From: Aquarana catesbeiana
Lineage: Eukaryota; Chordata; Amphibia; Anura; Ranidae
DNA length: 64,000 nt
Reading direction: 5' to 3'
Assembly: GCF_042186555.1 (NCBI RefSeq)
Contig: NC_133329.1
Span: 191,739,206-191,803,205 of the forward strand
Numbering within the stretch: the first letter of the stretch is position 1; every line of letters begins with the position of its first letter. The position numbers and the translations under genes were made by a program. Below the pieces are notes generated by a model, which was given only the letters and a program-made list of their open reading frames with translations, ran no database searches and had not been told where the DNA came from. Positions 18,040-29,663 of the stretch are shown here, in pieces.

Positions 18040-18996
18040 ATGGCACCACTGAATATACTTTCCCTGAATGATCAGGGAATAAATGTCCCTCAAAAAAGGA
18101 CCAAAGCCTTCCGGACTTTTCATAACAAGAAGGCTCACATAGTATGCCTCCAAGAAACACACTTCACCAAAGATTCTACTCCAAAATATATTTCTCCTTT
18201 TTATCAACAAATTTACACGGCTTCTGCCTGTACCAAGCAAAGGGGAACTCTAATTGCATTTCACCGATCCACACCATTCACCTTATCATCAGAAATTAAA
18301 GACCCAGAAGGTAGATACCTGATACTCATGGGTTATATAATGGATACAGCAATCACGGTGATTTCCTACTACGCTCCTAACAAACAACCTACACCATTCC
18401 TCTCACATATATTACAAGTGATTAATACACACAAAATAGGAACAGTGATAATGTGTGGGGATTCGAACCAGGTCCTCCTCCCATTTCTAGATAAATCACC
18501 TTTTACACCATCCAAAATAACCTCTAGATTACCTTTTTCTCAACTTCTTTCCAAATACAATCTGGTAGATTCGTGGAGAGAAAGTAACCCAATGAAAAAG
18601 AAATTCACTTATTTCTCGCACCCTCATCAAACCTTCACCAGAATAGATCATATTTTTCTAACAATAGGAATGATACCAGAAATTATTGCATCAGATATAC
18701 TTCCGATTCCGTGGTCTGACCATAATGCAGTATACACTACTATAGCCTCAGCCATACCAAAAGCGCATGACCCAACGTGGTACTTACCGGACATAATGCT
18801 CAAACACCCACTACATCAGATGGCCATTGAACAAGCTTTAAAGGAATACATATCAATTAATAATACAACAGACATCTCCCCAATAACACTGTGGGAAGCT
18901 CATAAGCCTGTCTTGCGTGGTACAATACAAAGACAAATGGCACTATTTAAACGGGAACGCAAAAATCTAGCAAAAAAAACTAGAACTCAATTTTAA
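18040..18996 (+). pseudogene. L1-1 ORF2, endonuclease part (before frameshift)
   Basis: 318 codons starting MAPLNILSLNDQGINVPQKR. All apurinic-endonuclease-like motifs are visible: the N-terminal LSLNDQGIN, CLQETHF (catalytic Glu), YYAPN, GDSNQV (usually GDFN), RIDHIFL and a C-terminal WSDHNAV with the catalytic Asp-His pair. The domain nicks the target DNA to prime reverse transcription. The frame ends at a stop at 18994-18996, just after a run of eight A at 18974-18981. A one-base slip in that run would connect it to the 922-codon frame that follows. Confidence 0.85.
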
Positions 18997-21832
18997 TGCA
19001 GCCTACATATCATTTCAAGATAATCCATCTCAGAGTACAAAATCTCATCTGGAAAAATCTAGATTGGAATACGATCTATTTCTCACTGAGTCAGTTGATA
19101 AATCCCTCAAACGCTCCAAACACAATTTCTACATGAATACAAACAAACCAGGTACATATTTGGCTCGGGCATTAAATTCAACTAACAAATCTTTCAAACC
19201 AATACGTTTGAAATTATCAAAAAATGTTTACACTTGTAATCCAGTTAAAATAGTCCATAAATTTCACTCACATCTCGCAACTTTATATAAGACAAACAAT
19301 GAATTTAATCCTACAGAGGCTGAATCCTTCTTCTCAAAAATAACCTTACCTGAGTTATCTCAGAATCAAAAAAGCAGTTTGGATGAGCCTATAACTATAG
19401 ATGAAGTTGCAAACGCCATAAAAGACCTAAAACTTAACAAAAGACCAGGCCCAGACGGCTACTCGGCTTTATACTATAAAACATTCTCAGAAATTCTCTC
19501 TCCCATTCTCACTGAAACGTTTAACAAACTTCTAGATGGACATTCTTTTCGGCAAGAAACACTAATGGCAATTGTTTGTATGATCCCAAAACCCCTTTCT
19601 GATGATACTTCCTGTGTGAATTATCGGCCTATCTCTCTGTTAAACCTCAATATTAAATTATTAGCAAAAATAATAGCAAAACGCCTTAATAGCATTATAG
19701 GAAAATTAATACATAGAGATCAAGTAGGCTTCATGCCAAATAGACAGGCAGGCGATAATATACGCAGGGCAGTGTTATTGGCACATATTGCTAAAAAACG
19801 GAAAATCCCTTTATGTTTTCTATCTCTCGATATTAAGAGGGCATTTGACACAGTATCCTGGCAATATATGCAATATTCATTACAAAAATGGTGTTTTGGA
19901 CCCCACTTTTTAACATGGATCAAAGCATTATATAATAAACCCAAAGCCTATATAAAATATGCTGGATACAAATCTGAAGCCTTTAATATCGAAAGAGGTA
20001 CCCGACAGGGTTGCCCATTATCTCCCTTATTATTTGCCCTTATACTCGAACCCATGGCCCAATACATCAGAACAAACCAAACTATAACTGGCATTGAAGT
20101 AGGAGGTATTACACACAAATTATGTATATTTGCAGACGATATATTACTTTTTCTATCATCACCACAGGTCTCTGGTCCTAACTTAATACCAGCTCTTGAT
20201 GGATTTGCAGCCCTATCCGGCCTTATGATTAATCCTAAGAAATGCCTAATGCTTAATATTTCACTCACAAACATGGAATTGATCCCGGCTGGGGCTGCAC
20301 TCCCATTCACATGGGCAGAAAAATCAATCCCATATCTTGGAATTAATTTAACAGCATCTCATTCTGACTTATTCTCAACCAATTATCCTCCTGTATTAAG
20401 ACAGATCACAAATCTAATAAAACAATGGTCGCAACTTCCTTTATCCTGGATAGGGAAGATTAATGCAATCAAAATGACTATTCTACCCAAATTGCTTTAT
20501 CTATTCAGAGTCCTCCCTATTCCAATTCCTTCCTATTTTTTGAGAATAGTACAAAAAAGAGCAACTTCGTTTATATGGGGCTCTTCTAAACCACGTATAC
20601 CTATACACACACTACATCTTCCCAAAAATAAAGGAGGCCTGGGATACCCTAATTTTACTAACTACTACAGAGCAGCACATTTGGCCAGTCTGTCCAAATA
20701 CCATGCAAAACAGGAAATCCCATTATGGGTATTTATAGAGGCTTCAGAAAATGACCCACTATTAATATCAAATTTATTATGGCTTGATCCTAAAGACCGC
20801 TTTAAAATTCATAATCCCATAACTAAACACTTCTTATCTCTCTGGGATAAACTAAAAACCAAATATCAGTTACAATCTCCACACAATCCTCTCCTTTCTT
20901 TTATCAGAAATCCGGCCTTTTATCCGGCATGGATCTACCCAAATTCTTTTAAAGCTTGGACAACATCAGGCATTCAGACACTAAATGACTTCATAGCATC
21001 TAAATCATTCCTTTCATTCCCATCGCTTAGAGAAAAATATGATCTACCAAACTCTGAGATATTTAGATATCTCCAAATCAAAAATTTCTATACACCATTC
21101 CTAAAGGGGGATACACCATTATCCCAATTATCCATTTTTGAATCAATCTGTACAAAAGATCCATTTGCTAAAGGTACAATTTCATCACTTTATAATCAAT
21201 TATATGGAGTAGCAAATCTTAATAGACCCTCTTACGTTCAGAGGTGGGAGGAGGACCTGGGACGAACTTTAGAAGACACGGACTGGTCTAACATATGGCT
21301 CACATCTAAGTCATCTTCACCCAACATCTTAGCACTGGAGACAAATTATAAAGTCCTAACTCGCTGGTACCTTGTACCCGCTAGAGTGGCAAAATATTCA
21401 CCTAATACCTCAGCTCTTTGTTTTCGAGGATGCCCAGAAATAGGCACATATTTACACATATGGTGGACGTGCCCAGTAATCCAAACCTTCTGGAAGGAAG
21501 TCTTCGTGATTGCATCTAAAATATTTAAAAAAATAATACAACCAGATCCATATTTAACTTTACTTAATCTAAAACCGGAATGGTTAACACTCTCTCAATT
21601 CAAACTTATGATCCAACTAATAACGGCTGCAAAACAAACAGTGGCCAAGGCATGGAAATCTCCTACATTGGTACTAGCAGAAACAATTCACAGAATGAAT
21701 AATACAATGTCCCATGCTAAGATGGTAGCCATCGATCAAAATCAAATTCCAAAATTTGAAAAACTTTGGCATCCTTGGATAAAACAACAGTTCCTGTCAA
21801 ACTTCAATGACTCTGTCCTGTTGCCATGGTAA
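18982..21832 (+). pseudogene. L1-1 ORF2, reverse transcriptase and C-terminal zinc knuckle (after frameshift)
   Basis: The uninterrupted frame runs to 21832 (first Met at 19064, but sequence related to ORF2 is already readable from about 18982). It contains RPGPDGYSALYY, SCVNYRPISLLN, HRDQVGFMPNRQAGDN, LSLDIKRAFDTVSW, GTRQGCPLSPLLF and the catalytic FADD at 20129-20140, so the RT active site is intact. A C-terminal knuckle CX3CX7HX4C lies at about 21419-21472. Length and order match full ORF2. The only visible lesion is the frameshift at 18974-18981, which could be a real mutation or a homopolymer sequencing error. Confidence 0.9.
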
Positions 21833-22276
21833 CAGATTAAATGACTTACAGAGACACCCATTCTAAGGCTTCAAAGAGAACTAAAAAGAATAATAAACTG
21901 ACGAGCGGGACAACCTTGTGGACCATACCTCTACCTTTCAACCCTTTTTCTTCTTTTTCTTTCCTTTTCTCCACCTTACGATTAAAGCTCATTATCAGAA
22001 TTTATTTGACCTATATACACTCTACTTGTAAACAATATGTATAGTAGGTATAAATCATTTAAATACCTACAAAAGTAACTAAGGAAATGATATATATCTT
22101 TAATTTAGGTTTACGTAAACCCAATGTTTAATATTTGAAATTTGAAATTTCATTATATTTACCTATAGAAGCCCTACTGTAAAACAATGAGCTTACTCAG
22201 ATCCTTGTAGATCCTTGTAAACTTACTTTATGTATCTTTATAACATTGTATACTCAATAAACTTCTTTTGACAAGG
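21833..22276 (+). other. L1-1 3' untranslated region
   Basis: AT-rich, about 440 bases, with the final AATAAA at 22256-22261 shortly before the end and a pyrimidine-rich stretch near 21940-21980. No G-rich tract of the mammalian L1 type is seen. Confidence 0.7.
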
Positions 22277-22290
22277 AAAAAAAAAAGGAT

Positions 22291-23700
22291 TACAATATAT
22301 GCCCAACAAGGACCAGCAACGTACTGGTATGTTGCTGGACTTTGAGTGGTTATACCAGAATGATGCCTGCAGGTTTAGGTATCATCTTGGTATCATTCTT
22401 TTCAGCCAGCCGTCGGCTTTCATGTAAAAGCAATCCTAGCAGCTAATTAGCCTCTAGACTGCTTTTACAAGCAGTGGGAGGGAATGTCCCCCCCTCCCAC
22501 TGTCTTCCATGTTTTTCTCTGGCTCTCCTGTCCCAACAGGGAACCTGAGAATGCAGCCGGTGATTCCGCCAGTTGACCATAGAGCTGATCAGAGACCAGA
22601 ATGGCTCCAATCATCTCTATGGCCTAAGAAACCGGAAGCTACGAGCATTTCATGACTTAGATTTCGCTAGATGTAAACAGTGCCATTGGAAAATTGGGAA
22701 AGCATTTTATCACACTGATCTTGGTGTGGTCAGATGCTTTGAGGGCAGAGGAGAGATCTGGGGTCTAATAGAACCCATTTTTTTCAAAAAAGAGTACCTG
22801 TCACTACCTATTGCTATCATATGTCAGGTAATGTAAATAATAGCTTGGGGTGTCTACTTTCCAAAATGGTGTCATTCGGGGGGGTTTGAACTGTCCTGGC
22901 ATTTTATGGCCTTCAAAACTGTGATAGGTAGTGAGGAGTGAAATCAAAAATTTACGCCTTTAGAAATCATGAAGGTGGTGCTTGGTTTTCGGGGCCCCGT
23001 ATGTGGCTAGGCTTCCAAAAAGTCCCACACATGTGGTATCCCCATACTCAGGAGAAGCAGCTAAATGCATTTTGGGATGCAATTCCACATATTCCCATGG
23101 CCTGTGTATCATTTAGTGACAACTTTTTGTACATTTTTTTTTTTTTATCATTATTCAATCACTTGGGACAAAAAAAAAAAATAATATTCAATGGGCTCAA
23201 CATGCCTCTCAGCAATTTCCTTGGGGTGTCTACTTTCCCAAATTTTAGCACCTCAAGAAATGAGATAGGCAGTCATAAACTAAAAGCTGTGTAAATTCCA
23301 GAAAATGTACCCTAGTCTGTAGACACTATAACTTTTGCACAAACCAATGAATATACGCTTATTGACATTTTTTTTTACCAAAGACATGTGGCTGAATACA
23401 TTTTGGACTAAATGTATGACTAAAATTGAGTTTATTGGATTTTTTTTATAACAAAAAGTAGAAAATATCGTTTTTTTTCAAAATTTTCGGCCTTTTTCCG
23501 CTTATAGCGCAAAAAATAAAAACCGCAGAGGTGATCAAATACTATCAAAAGAAAGCTCTATTTGTGGGAACAAAAGGACGCAAATTTTATTTGGGTACAG
23601 CATTGCATGACCGCGCAATTAGGAGTTAAAGCGACGCAGTGCCAAATTGTAAAAAGTGCTCTGGTCAGGAAGGGGGTAAATCCTTCCGGGGCTGAAGTGG
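22291..23700 (+). other. piggyBac element, right half (non-coding)
   Basis: Sequence resuming after the L1. It holds repeated short phrases such as GGGGTGTCTACTTTCC (near 22849 and 23223) and the block 23320-23640, which is related to 28540-28870. It ends in GGGGCTGAAGTGG before TTAA. No open frame has a recognisable domain. Confidence 0.65.
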
Positions 23701-23712
23701 TTAACATTGTGA

Positions 23713-23757
23713 AAGGTCTTTGGGAGACCTGAGTCCCAGAGAGAGGATTCATTAACA
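23713..23757 (+). repeat. second copy of a 45-bp provirus leader repeat
   Basis: AAAGGTCTTTGGGAGACC to GAGAGGATTCATTAA occurs here and at 14158-14201, directly on either side of the piggyBac element. The preinsertion provirus leader therefore carried a tandem repeat of about 50 bp, and the element inserted at the TTAA inside the first copy. Confidence 0.75.
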
Positions 23758-23901
23758 TTAGACAAAACAGTACTGTAACTCCTTTTGGGAAGAAGAGTTT
23801 ATGAGGTAACCACATCCCTGACCCAAAACCTCTGTTTTCTTTGTCTTTCTGTCGCATAGAAGTATAAGATAATTTGTTGTGTGGAAGAAGCTGTAAGGTA
23901 T

Positions 23902-24000
23902 ATGGGTCAAGAACATGGTAAAGAGCGCCTCCCCCTAACCCCAGGGAAAATTGTAAGGATTATGTTGCTAGTGTTTGTGGTACTGATTATGAATTTATAA
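23902..24000 (+). pseudogene. provirus gag, matrix N-terminus
   Basis: A start codon at 23902 opens with MGQ, the N-myristoylation context usual for gamma-type Gag, followed by a short Leu/Pro-rich segment. The frame closes at 24000 after some 32 codons. Matrix-like sequence continues in other frames to about 24240 (frame 24090-24398, with Trp-rich segments such as FPWFSGDPQWDMKY). It is broken by frameshifts. Confidence 0.65.
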
Positions 24001-24089
24001 ATACTTGGGTGTCACATTTAGCAAGGTGAACTGAAACTATGCATAGTAGTGATCCCTTCCCCTGAGATGGAGATAATGATGAATTTCAT

Positions 24090-25013
24090 ATGGATATGGT
24101 GAAAGGCTTATGTCTTGGTGACAAGAAGGCTTTCCCATGGTTTTCAGGAGACCCTCAGTGGGATATGAAATACATGAAAGAGGGAGGGGAAAATTGGCTT
24201 AAGTTTGCCCCATACTGGTTTCAGAGGTATAATAAGAAACAGAAGAAAGCAAAGAATTGTTTAACTAAGGAAGACCTTAAACATAAGAAGGAATCTGAGG
24301 TCAAGAGACCCAATCCCACGGCTCCACCATTGCCTATCCACCAGGTGCCCCACAGGCTCTGCCACAACAACAAGCACTTCCACAGACACAACAGCTAGCA
24401 GTACAAACCACACAGGCACCCGCCACCCCACAAAGACAAGAATCACAAGATTCTGAGGATAGTGATAGCACCTCAGAAGAAGCAACAGGGGGCCACACAT
24501 CAACTACCCAATCCCCTAAAGCCCCCCTACTGTTATAGTAGAAAAGGAAGATGAGGAAGATGATTTTAATAGGATAGAAACTACAAAGAAAATTGGGGCT
24601 GCTATTTTAAATGCATTAAGCCCTGATAGAACAAGGAGTGGAAAGAAAATTGGGATGGATGCTGATGTACAGGGTATCAGCATGCAGGCTCCTTTTATGA
24701 CTATAGGTAATGACATGCTTAAAAAGGTAATTGACATCGAAGATATAAATTGAATAATTAAACTTTGTCCTAAACCCACTCAATCATCATTAGTTATTGA
24801 AAAAAGCTTGTAATGGCAGAAACTATACACAAGAAGATATGCGGTTGATTGTTGATGGGGTGATCGGACATACATCTGCTTTTGATTGGACAAAGGTTCC
24901 CAGTATTAATGATATACAGGGCAATGCTGTCTGTGCAGATCAATATAGCTTAAATACAGAAGCTGGAAGGACCATAATGTGGACCCAATTAGAAACAAAA
25001 TTTAAAATTGCCT
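24090..25013 (+). pseudogene. provirus gag, matrix tail, Pro/Gln-rich linker and start of capsid
   Basis: Matrix-like sequence is followed by a Pro/Gln-rich linker (24310-24520) comparable to the p12 region of gamma-type Gag, then an acidic Glu/Asp-rich part. From about 24797 there is capsid-like sequence with YTQEDMRLIVDG. Frames change several times (24398, 24530, 24790). The capsid is interrupted at 25014 by a TTAA element and resumes at 26137. Confidence 0.6.
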
Positions 25014-25017
25014 TTAA

Positions 25018-26132
25018 CCACTTAAGGGCCAAGCCTCTCTCTGAGATTTTTTGTTTACAAGTTAAAAACTGTTTTTTTTTTGCTAGAAAATTACTTAGAA
25101 CCCCCAAACATTATACGTTTTTTTCTAACACCCTAAAGAATAAAGTCGCGGTCATTACAATACTTTCTGTCACACCGTATTTGTGCAGTGGTCTTACAAG
25201 CACACTTTTTTTTTAAAAAACACACTTTTTTTAATTAAAAAAATAAGACAACAGTAGCCAAACAAGTTAGCCCATTTTTTTTTATTGTGAAAGATAATGT
25301 TATGCCGAGTAAATTGATACCCAACATGTCACCCTTCAAAATTGCGCCCGCTCGTGGAATAGCGACAAACTTTTACCCTTAAAAATCTCCATAGACAACG
25401 GTTAAAAAATTCTACAGGTTGCAGGTTTTGAGTTACAGAGAAGGTCCAGGGCTAGAATTATTGCTCTCGCTTTAACGATTGTGGCAATACCTCACATGTG
25501 TGGTTTGAACACTGTTTTCATATGCGGGCGCAATTCGCGTTTGCTTCTGCACGCGAGCTCGGCAGTACGGTATTTTTACACTGTTCTTTTAAAAAAAATT
25601 GTGTCACTTTTATTCCTATTACAAAGAATGTAAACATCCCTTGTAATAGAAAAAAGCATGACAGGACCTCTTAAATATGAGATCTGGAGTCAAAAAAGGC
25701 CTCAGATCTCATATTTACACTAAAATGCAATAAAAAAAATAAATAAAAAATGTTGTCGTTTAAAAAAAAAAAAAAAAATGGCCCTTTAAGAGCTATAGGT
25801 GGAAGTGGCATTTTGATGTCGCTTCCGCCCTGCAATGGTATGGAGATGGGTGGGGGCATCTTCCCCTCACTAGTCTCCATACCCAGGAAGGATAAGGATC
25901 TGATCACCTCCGCCACTACCGATGGCACCGGTTACCAGCTGGAGGGGGGCCCTCTCCCGCCGCCGATAAAAGTGATCTTGCGGCGAATCCGCCACAGAGA
26001 CCACTATTATTGGAAACCAGACCTCCCACTGAAGAAGAGGATACCAGGGTTATGGCAGCTAGCTGCTGCCATAACAAAGATATCCCTCTTCAAAGTTAGG
26101 ACGTATATCGGCATGCGGCAGTCAGGAAGTGG
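25018..26132. mobile_element. TTAA-flanked element 2 (piggyBac-type MITE)
   Basis: CCACTTAAGGGCC to GTCAGGAAGTGG is flanked by TTAA at 25014-25017 and 26133-26136. It is 1.1 kb and non-coding, with A/T homopolymers, and it splits the provirus capsid. The terminal CCACTT/AAGTGG words are shared with the piggyBac element at 14202. A segment near 25600-25680 recurs at 49105-49200. Confidence 0.75.
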
Positions 26133-26136
26133 TTAA

Positions 26137-26445
26137 AGATAGAACCTCCCTCCCCACTGCCATAGCATGTAAACGGAAATCTTGAGAAAGCGTATTAGAA
26201 TTTTGGAAAAGATTCACGGATGTATGGACTCAGAAGGCTGGATTATCCACACTGCCAAACATGCATAGTTTGATGATCCTGACTTTCATTAGCAACCTTA
26301 AACCATTACATGGTTTAATTGTAAAGCGGATGATTTCTGATTGGCCCACAAAATCAATAGGGGAATTTCAGAAAGCACTGACTCAAAAGGACGCAGCAGG
26401 TTACTTATATATACCGAAGGATAAAGCTACAGGTGCCCTTCTTTA
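26137..26445 (+). pseudogene. provirus gag, capsid C-terminal part
   Basis: Capsid continues after the TTAA element with sequence readable as FLTRF-like and EFQKALTQKDAAGYLYIPKD segments (frame 26261-26446). It has a stop at 26444-26446, after which the nucleocapsid follows in another frame. Confidence 0.5.
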
Positions 26446-26760
26446 AGGAGGTCCACCTCAACAGGATACGAGACCTCAGGATAATTCTGGGAATGGGAGG
26501 CAGTGGGGTAGAGGAAGGGGTAGAGGAAGAGGCAGAGGGAGAAGTTTTTCAGAGGCCCCCCTCCCTCCAGAACCAGATGCTTCAATTGTGGAGCTGAAGA
26601 TCATTGGAGGAATCAATGTCCTAATGAGATTTATGACCCAAATAATCAACAGCCCTTGAATAATACCAATCCTGGTCCTCAAAGATCCCAGAGTCAACCA
26701 GCTCCTGGCCCAAGGTTTTCAATCCAGTGGACCCAACAGAAACAATGACGCTGCTTAGAA
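26446..26760 (+). pseudogene. provirus gag, nucleocapsid with one zinc knuckle
   Basis: An Arg/Gly-rich stretch (26500-26560, repeated GRGRG-type codons) is followed by one knuckle of the form CX2CX4HX4C at 26578-26619 (CFNCGAEDHWRNQC). A single knuckle is the gamma-retroviral arrangement. The domain packages the genomic RNA. Confidence 0.75.
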
Positions 26761-27131
26761 GGTGGTATCCCAGCATTTCCTCTTGTGTCTCACTCCTTTG
26801 ATGACCAACCTTTAGTGACCCTACATGTAAATGCAAATGGGTTACTGATCCCGTTTCTCCTTGACACCGGGTGACTCAGAGTACTTTAAGCCAAGATTAT
26901 TATAGAGGTGAGACCACAAATGCTGAGCCTTCAATGGGAATTAATGGGATACTCACCAAGACCTACAAAACCCCTCCCCTCCTGATTGTAGATGATGAAC
27001 ATGGGGCTGTAATAATCCATCACAGCTTTAGGATTATACCAAATTGTCCAGTGAATCTCTTGGGTAGGGACTTGCTGGGAAAATTGGGTATGAAGATAAT
27101 AGTGTCCCCAAGTGGCGGTCTTACTGTCTAG
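26761..27131 (+). pseudogene. provirus protease
   Basis: The active-site motif LDTG lies near 26860-26871 and is followed at once by an in-frame TGA, so the domain is interrupted one codon after its catalytic turn. The C-terminal part continues in the frame 26871-27131 with VNLLGRDLLGKLGM, the LGRDLL box of retroviral proteases. The family is dimeric aspartic protease. It is non-functional here unless the stop is read through; nothing in the sequence argues for that. Confidence 0.7.
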
Positions 27132-27385
27132 TGAAACAAGGTCCCCATTGTGCCCATTTTGGCTTTAAGTAATGAAGTACAAACAGTAAAATTCCCAAAA
27201 GATTTACAAAATGCCTGGTCAGATGGGTCTTTGGATGTGGGTCTCATCCTGTACCCCATACAAAGCCCCCCTCAAACCTTGGGCCGAACCCATATAACAC
27301 AAACTATGATGATGTTTCAAAAGGAAATGCCTTAGCTAATAAAGCAGCAAAGGAATCAGCTTCTAAACAAGAAGCTACCATACAA
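27132..27385 (+). pseudogene. provirus pol: RT deleted, RNase H tail retained
   Basis: Only short remnants are readable, ending with GNALANKAAKESA (27325-27363), the typical end of a retroviral RNase H. The RT palm with its YxDD motif is absent, so about 1.8 kb of pol has been lost. Confidence 0.6.
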
Positions 27386-27962
27386 ATGCCATCACTTGCA
27401 CCTGAAATGTTCCTGTTAGACCAAACCTTGTCAGATCTTCAGACATATGCTACAGACACAGATATTAAACAATGGTATATTGCAGGAGTGCAGAAAAGCC
27501 CAGATACTGGACTTGTCTATCAAGAGGGGAGACCATGTATACCTGTAGCTAGTGCACCTTTATTTATTTCTCAGTATCATGGGGTAGGGCACAGAGGCTG
27601 GCAGGTTACATGTGATGTATTGGACGGTGATTTCTTTATCCCCAGTCTTCCCTCTTTGGTCAAATCATATGTTGCCATCTGAAACAACCCAAGAAATCCA
27701 CACAAGGCAAAACATGAACACCTTACATATCCATACACACCTTTTACACATTTACAGATTGACTTCACCCATATGCCTAAGTTAGGTAAAAGACAGGAAT
27801 ATTTACATGTTCTCAAGATGGACAGAAGCATTTGTAACCACAAAAGAAGATGCACAAACAGTTGTAAAAATCCTCATGCAGGAAATTATCCCTAAATGGG
27901 GATGCCCGATCCAAATAAATTCTGATAATGGTCCTGCCTTTATTTCAAAAGTGTGCCAAGGT
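27386..27962 (+). pseudogene. provirus integrase, N-terminal and first catalytic part
   Basis: The frame 27386-27682 includes a histidine-rich zinc-binding-like region (QYHGVGHRGW) and then breaks. Catalytic sequence follows with HLQIDFTHMP (first catalytic Asp) and SDNGPAF (second Asp) in neighbouring frames up to 27962, where a TTAA element is inserted. Confidence 0.75.
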
Positions 27963-27966
27963 TTAA

Positions 27967-28944
27967 CCACTTCAGTACCCGCCCATAGTCATATGACGTC
28001 CACAGGTGGGATCTCCCATCCTGGGTGGACGTCATATGACGTCCTGGGATTCCCGGCCGTCTAGGGGGCGCGCGCGCCCGCCGCGTTCCTCGGGACCCGG
28101 TGCGTGTGCCCGGCGGCCGCAATGTCCGCCGGGCACCCGCGATTGCCCGTTAACCGGGCCGGCATGTGGATCTGTGTGTGTAAACACACAGATCCACAGC
28201 CTGTCAGCTCTGAGGAGAGTGATCTGTGTTCCCAGAACGGAGGAACACTGATCGGTCTCCTCCCCTAGTGCGTCCCCTCCCCCTTCAGTTAGAATCATTC
28301 CCTAGGAAACATACTTAACCCCTCCCCACCCCCTAGTGGTTAACCCCTTCACTGCCGGTCACATTTACACAGTAATCAATGCAATTTTATAGCACTGATC
28401 GCTGTATAAATGTGATTGGTCCCAAAAATGTGTCAAAAGTGTCCGATGTGTCCGCCATAATGTTGCAGTCACCAAAAAAAATCGCGATCGCCGCTAAAAA
28501 AATAAAAAAAATTTTTTTTTTTAAAAATGCCATAAATCTATCCCGTATTTTGTAGACGCTATAACTTTTGCGCAAACCAATCAATATACGCTTATTGCGA
28601 TTTTTTTTTACCAAAAATATGTAGAAGAATACGTATCGGCCAAAACTGAGGAAAAAATGTGTTTTTAAAAAAAAAAATTGGGATATTTATTATAGCAAAA
28701 AGTAAAAAATATTGTATTTTTTTCAAAATTGTCGCTCTTCTTTTGTTTATAGTGCAAAAAATAAAAACCGCAGAGGCGATCAAATACCACCAAAAAAAGC
28801 TCTATTTGTGGTGAAAAAAGGACGTCAATTTTTTTTGGGTACAACGTCGCACGACCGCGCAATTGACGTTTAAAGTGCGACAGCGCTGAAAACTAAAAAT
28901 TGGCCTGGGAAGGAAGGGGGTGAAATTGCCCTGTATTGAACCGG
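27967..28944. mobile_element. TTAA-flanked element 3 (piggyBac-type MITE)
   Basis: CCACTTCAGTACCCGCC to GTATTGAACCGG is flanked by TTAA at 27963-27966 and 28945-28948. Near its left end is a small palindrome (GTCATATGACGTCC and inverse, 27989-28043). The right half (28540-28870) is related to the right half of the piggyBac element at 14202. It separates the integrase Asp-Asp part from its Glu part. No coding capacity; frames on the minus strand (28387-28862) are AT-rich shadows. Confidence 0.75.
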
Positions 28945-29663
28945 TTAATGAAAGCACTTAAAATTGATTGGAAATTTCATATACCTTACCACCCTCAGAG
29001 TTCAGGTATTGTTGAGAGAATGAACAGAACCATTAAAGATAAAATAAGAAAAGCAACAGGAGGCACACACAATAAGTGGCAGAAAGTCCTACCAGCAGTT
29101 TTGGCCGAAATAAGAATTACCCAATCTGAAAACAGGATACTCTCCATTTGAGGTCCTTATGGGTAGTCATTTCCCATTGCGTGGGCCAGACAACCACTTA
29201 TCTTAGAAAGAGGCGACCTAGAAGTCATAAAGGGAGATTATATTAGGAAACTCATTGAAACTCTGGACAGAGTTAAAGGAAATGTTGCTCGCACCTCTCC
29301 TTTCTCTTCACAGGAACCTACACACCCTTTCCAGGTAGGAGGCGTAGTGGTGGTCCAACAGCTGAATCGTACTAAGAAGCAAGAGCTGTGATCGCAGTCA
29401 CACGTACCGCAATCCTTACCGAGGGACAACAGTCCTGGATTCATGCCAGTCGTGTGAAGAAGGTGAACCAAACACCTAAGAAGCAAGCCAAGGATAAAGG
29501 AGGTGAAACAGGTGAAATAAATCCTCGAAAAGAGAGTGAAGCAGGTGAAAGAATCTCTGAACAAGATGACCTCGCTTATTGCACCAAAGACTTCTGGGAA
29601 GGCATTTTGCCCCCTGTTCCTAATCTCTCTGATTCTGTTCTTACCTATATGAATCATAACTAA
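28945..29663 (+). pseudogene. provirus integrase, C-terminal part
   Basis: It resumes with PYHPQSSGIVERMNRT (28978-29024), which holds the catalytic Glu, and ends near 29151. After frame changes, the C-terminal domain is seen in the frame 29388-29663 with SWIHASRVKKV, a gamma-retroviral integrase tail motif. Together with 27386-27962 it supplies all three catalytic acids, but in separate frames and pieces. Confidence 0.75.

Larger units (their letters stand above)
15881..22276 (+). mobile_element. L1-1: full-length L1-type retrotransposon
   Basis: The element is 6396 bp and begins GAGGGGGGCAGGAGGCGGAG, a G-rich start like the L1 at 56668. It has an intact ORF1, an ORF2 broken by one homopolymer frameshift, a short 3' region ending CAATAAACTTCTTTTGACAAGG, and a perfect 14-bp target duplication. 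It inserted into the piggyBac element. The perfect duplication and nearly intact coding capacity indicate a young copy. Confidence 0.9.
14202..23700 (+). mobile_element. piggyBac-derived element (TTAA target), split by a full-length L1
   Basis: The sequence CCACTTGCCGACCG to GGGGCTGAAGTGG is flanked by TTAA at 14198-14201 and 23701-23704. It contains a deleted piggyBac transposase at 14911-15303 and non-coding sequence from 22291 on. About 3.1 kb is its own sequence; the rest is the L1 at 15881-22276. Parts of its right half (23320-23640) are related to 28540-28870 in the element at 27967, tying the smaller TTAA elements to the same family. Confidence 0.8.

Noticed and set aside
26857..26874. 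Possible programmed stop read-through at the protease active site of the provirus
   Set aside because: Gamma retroviruses use a stop between gag and pol, but here the TGA is inside the protease after LDTG and many other lesions exist, so simple decay is likelier.
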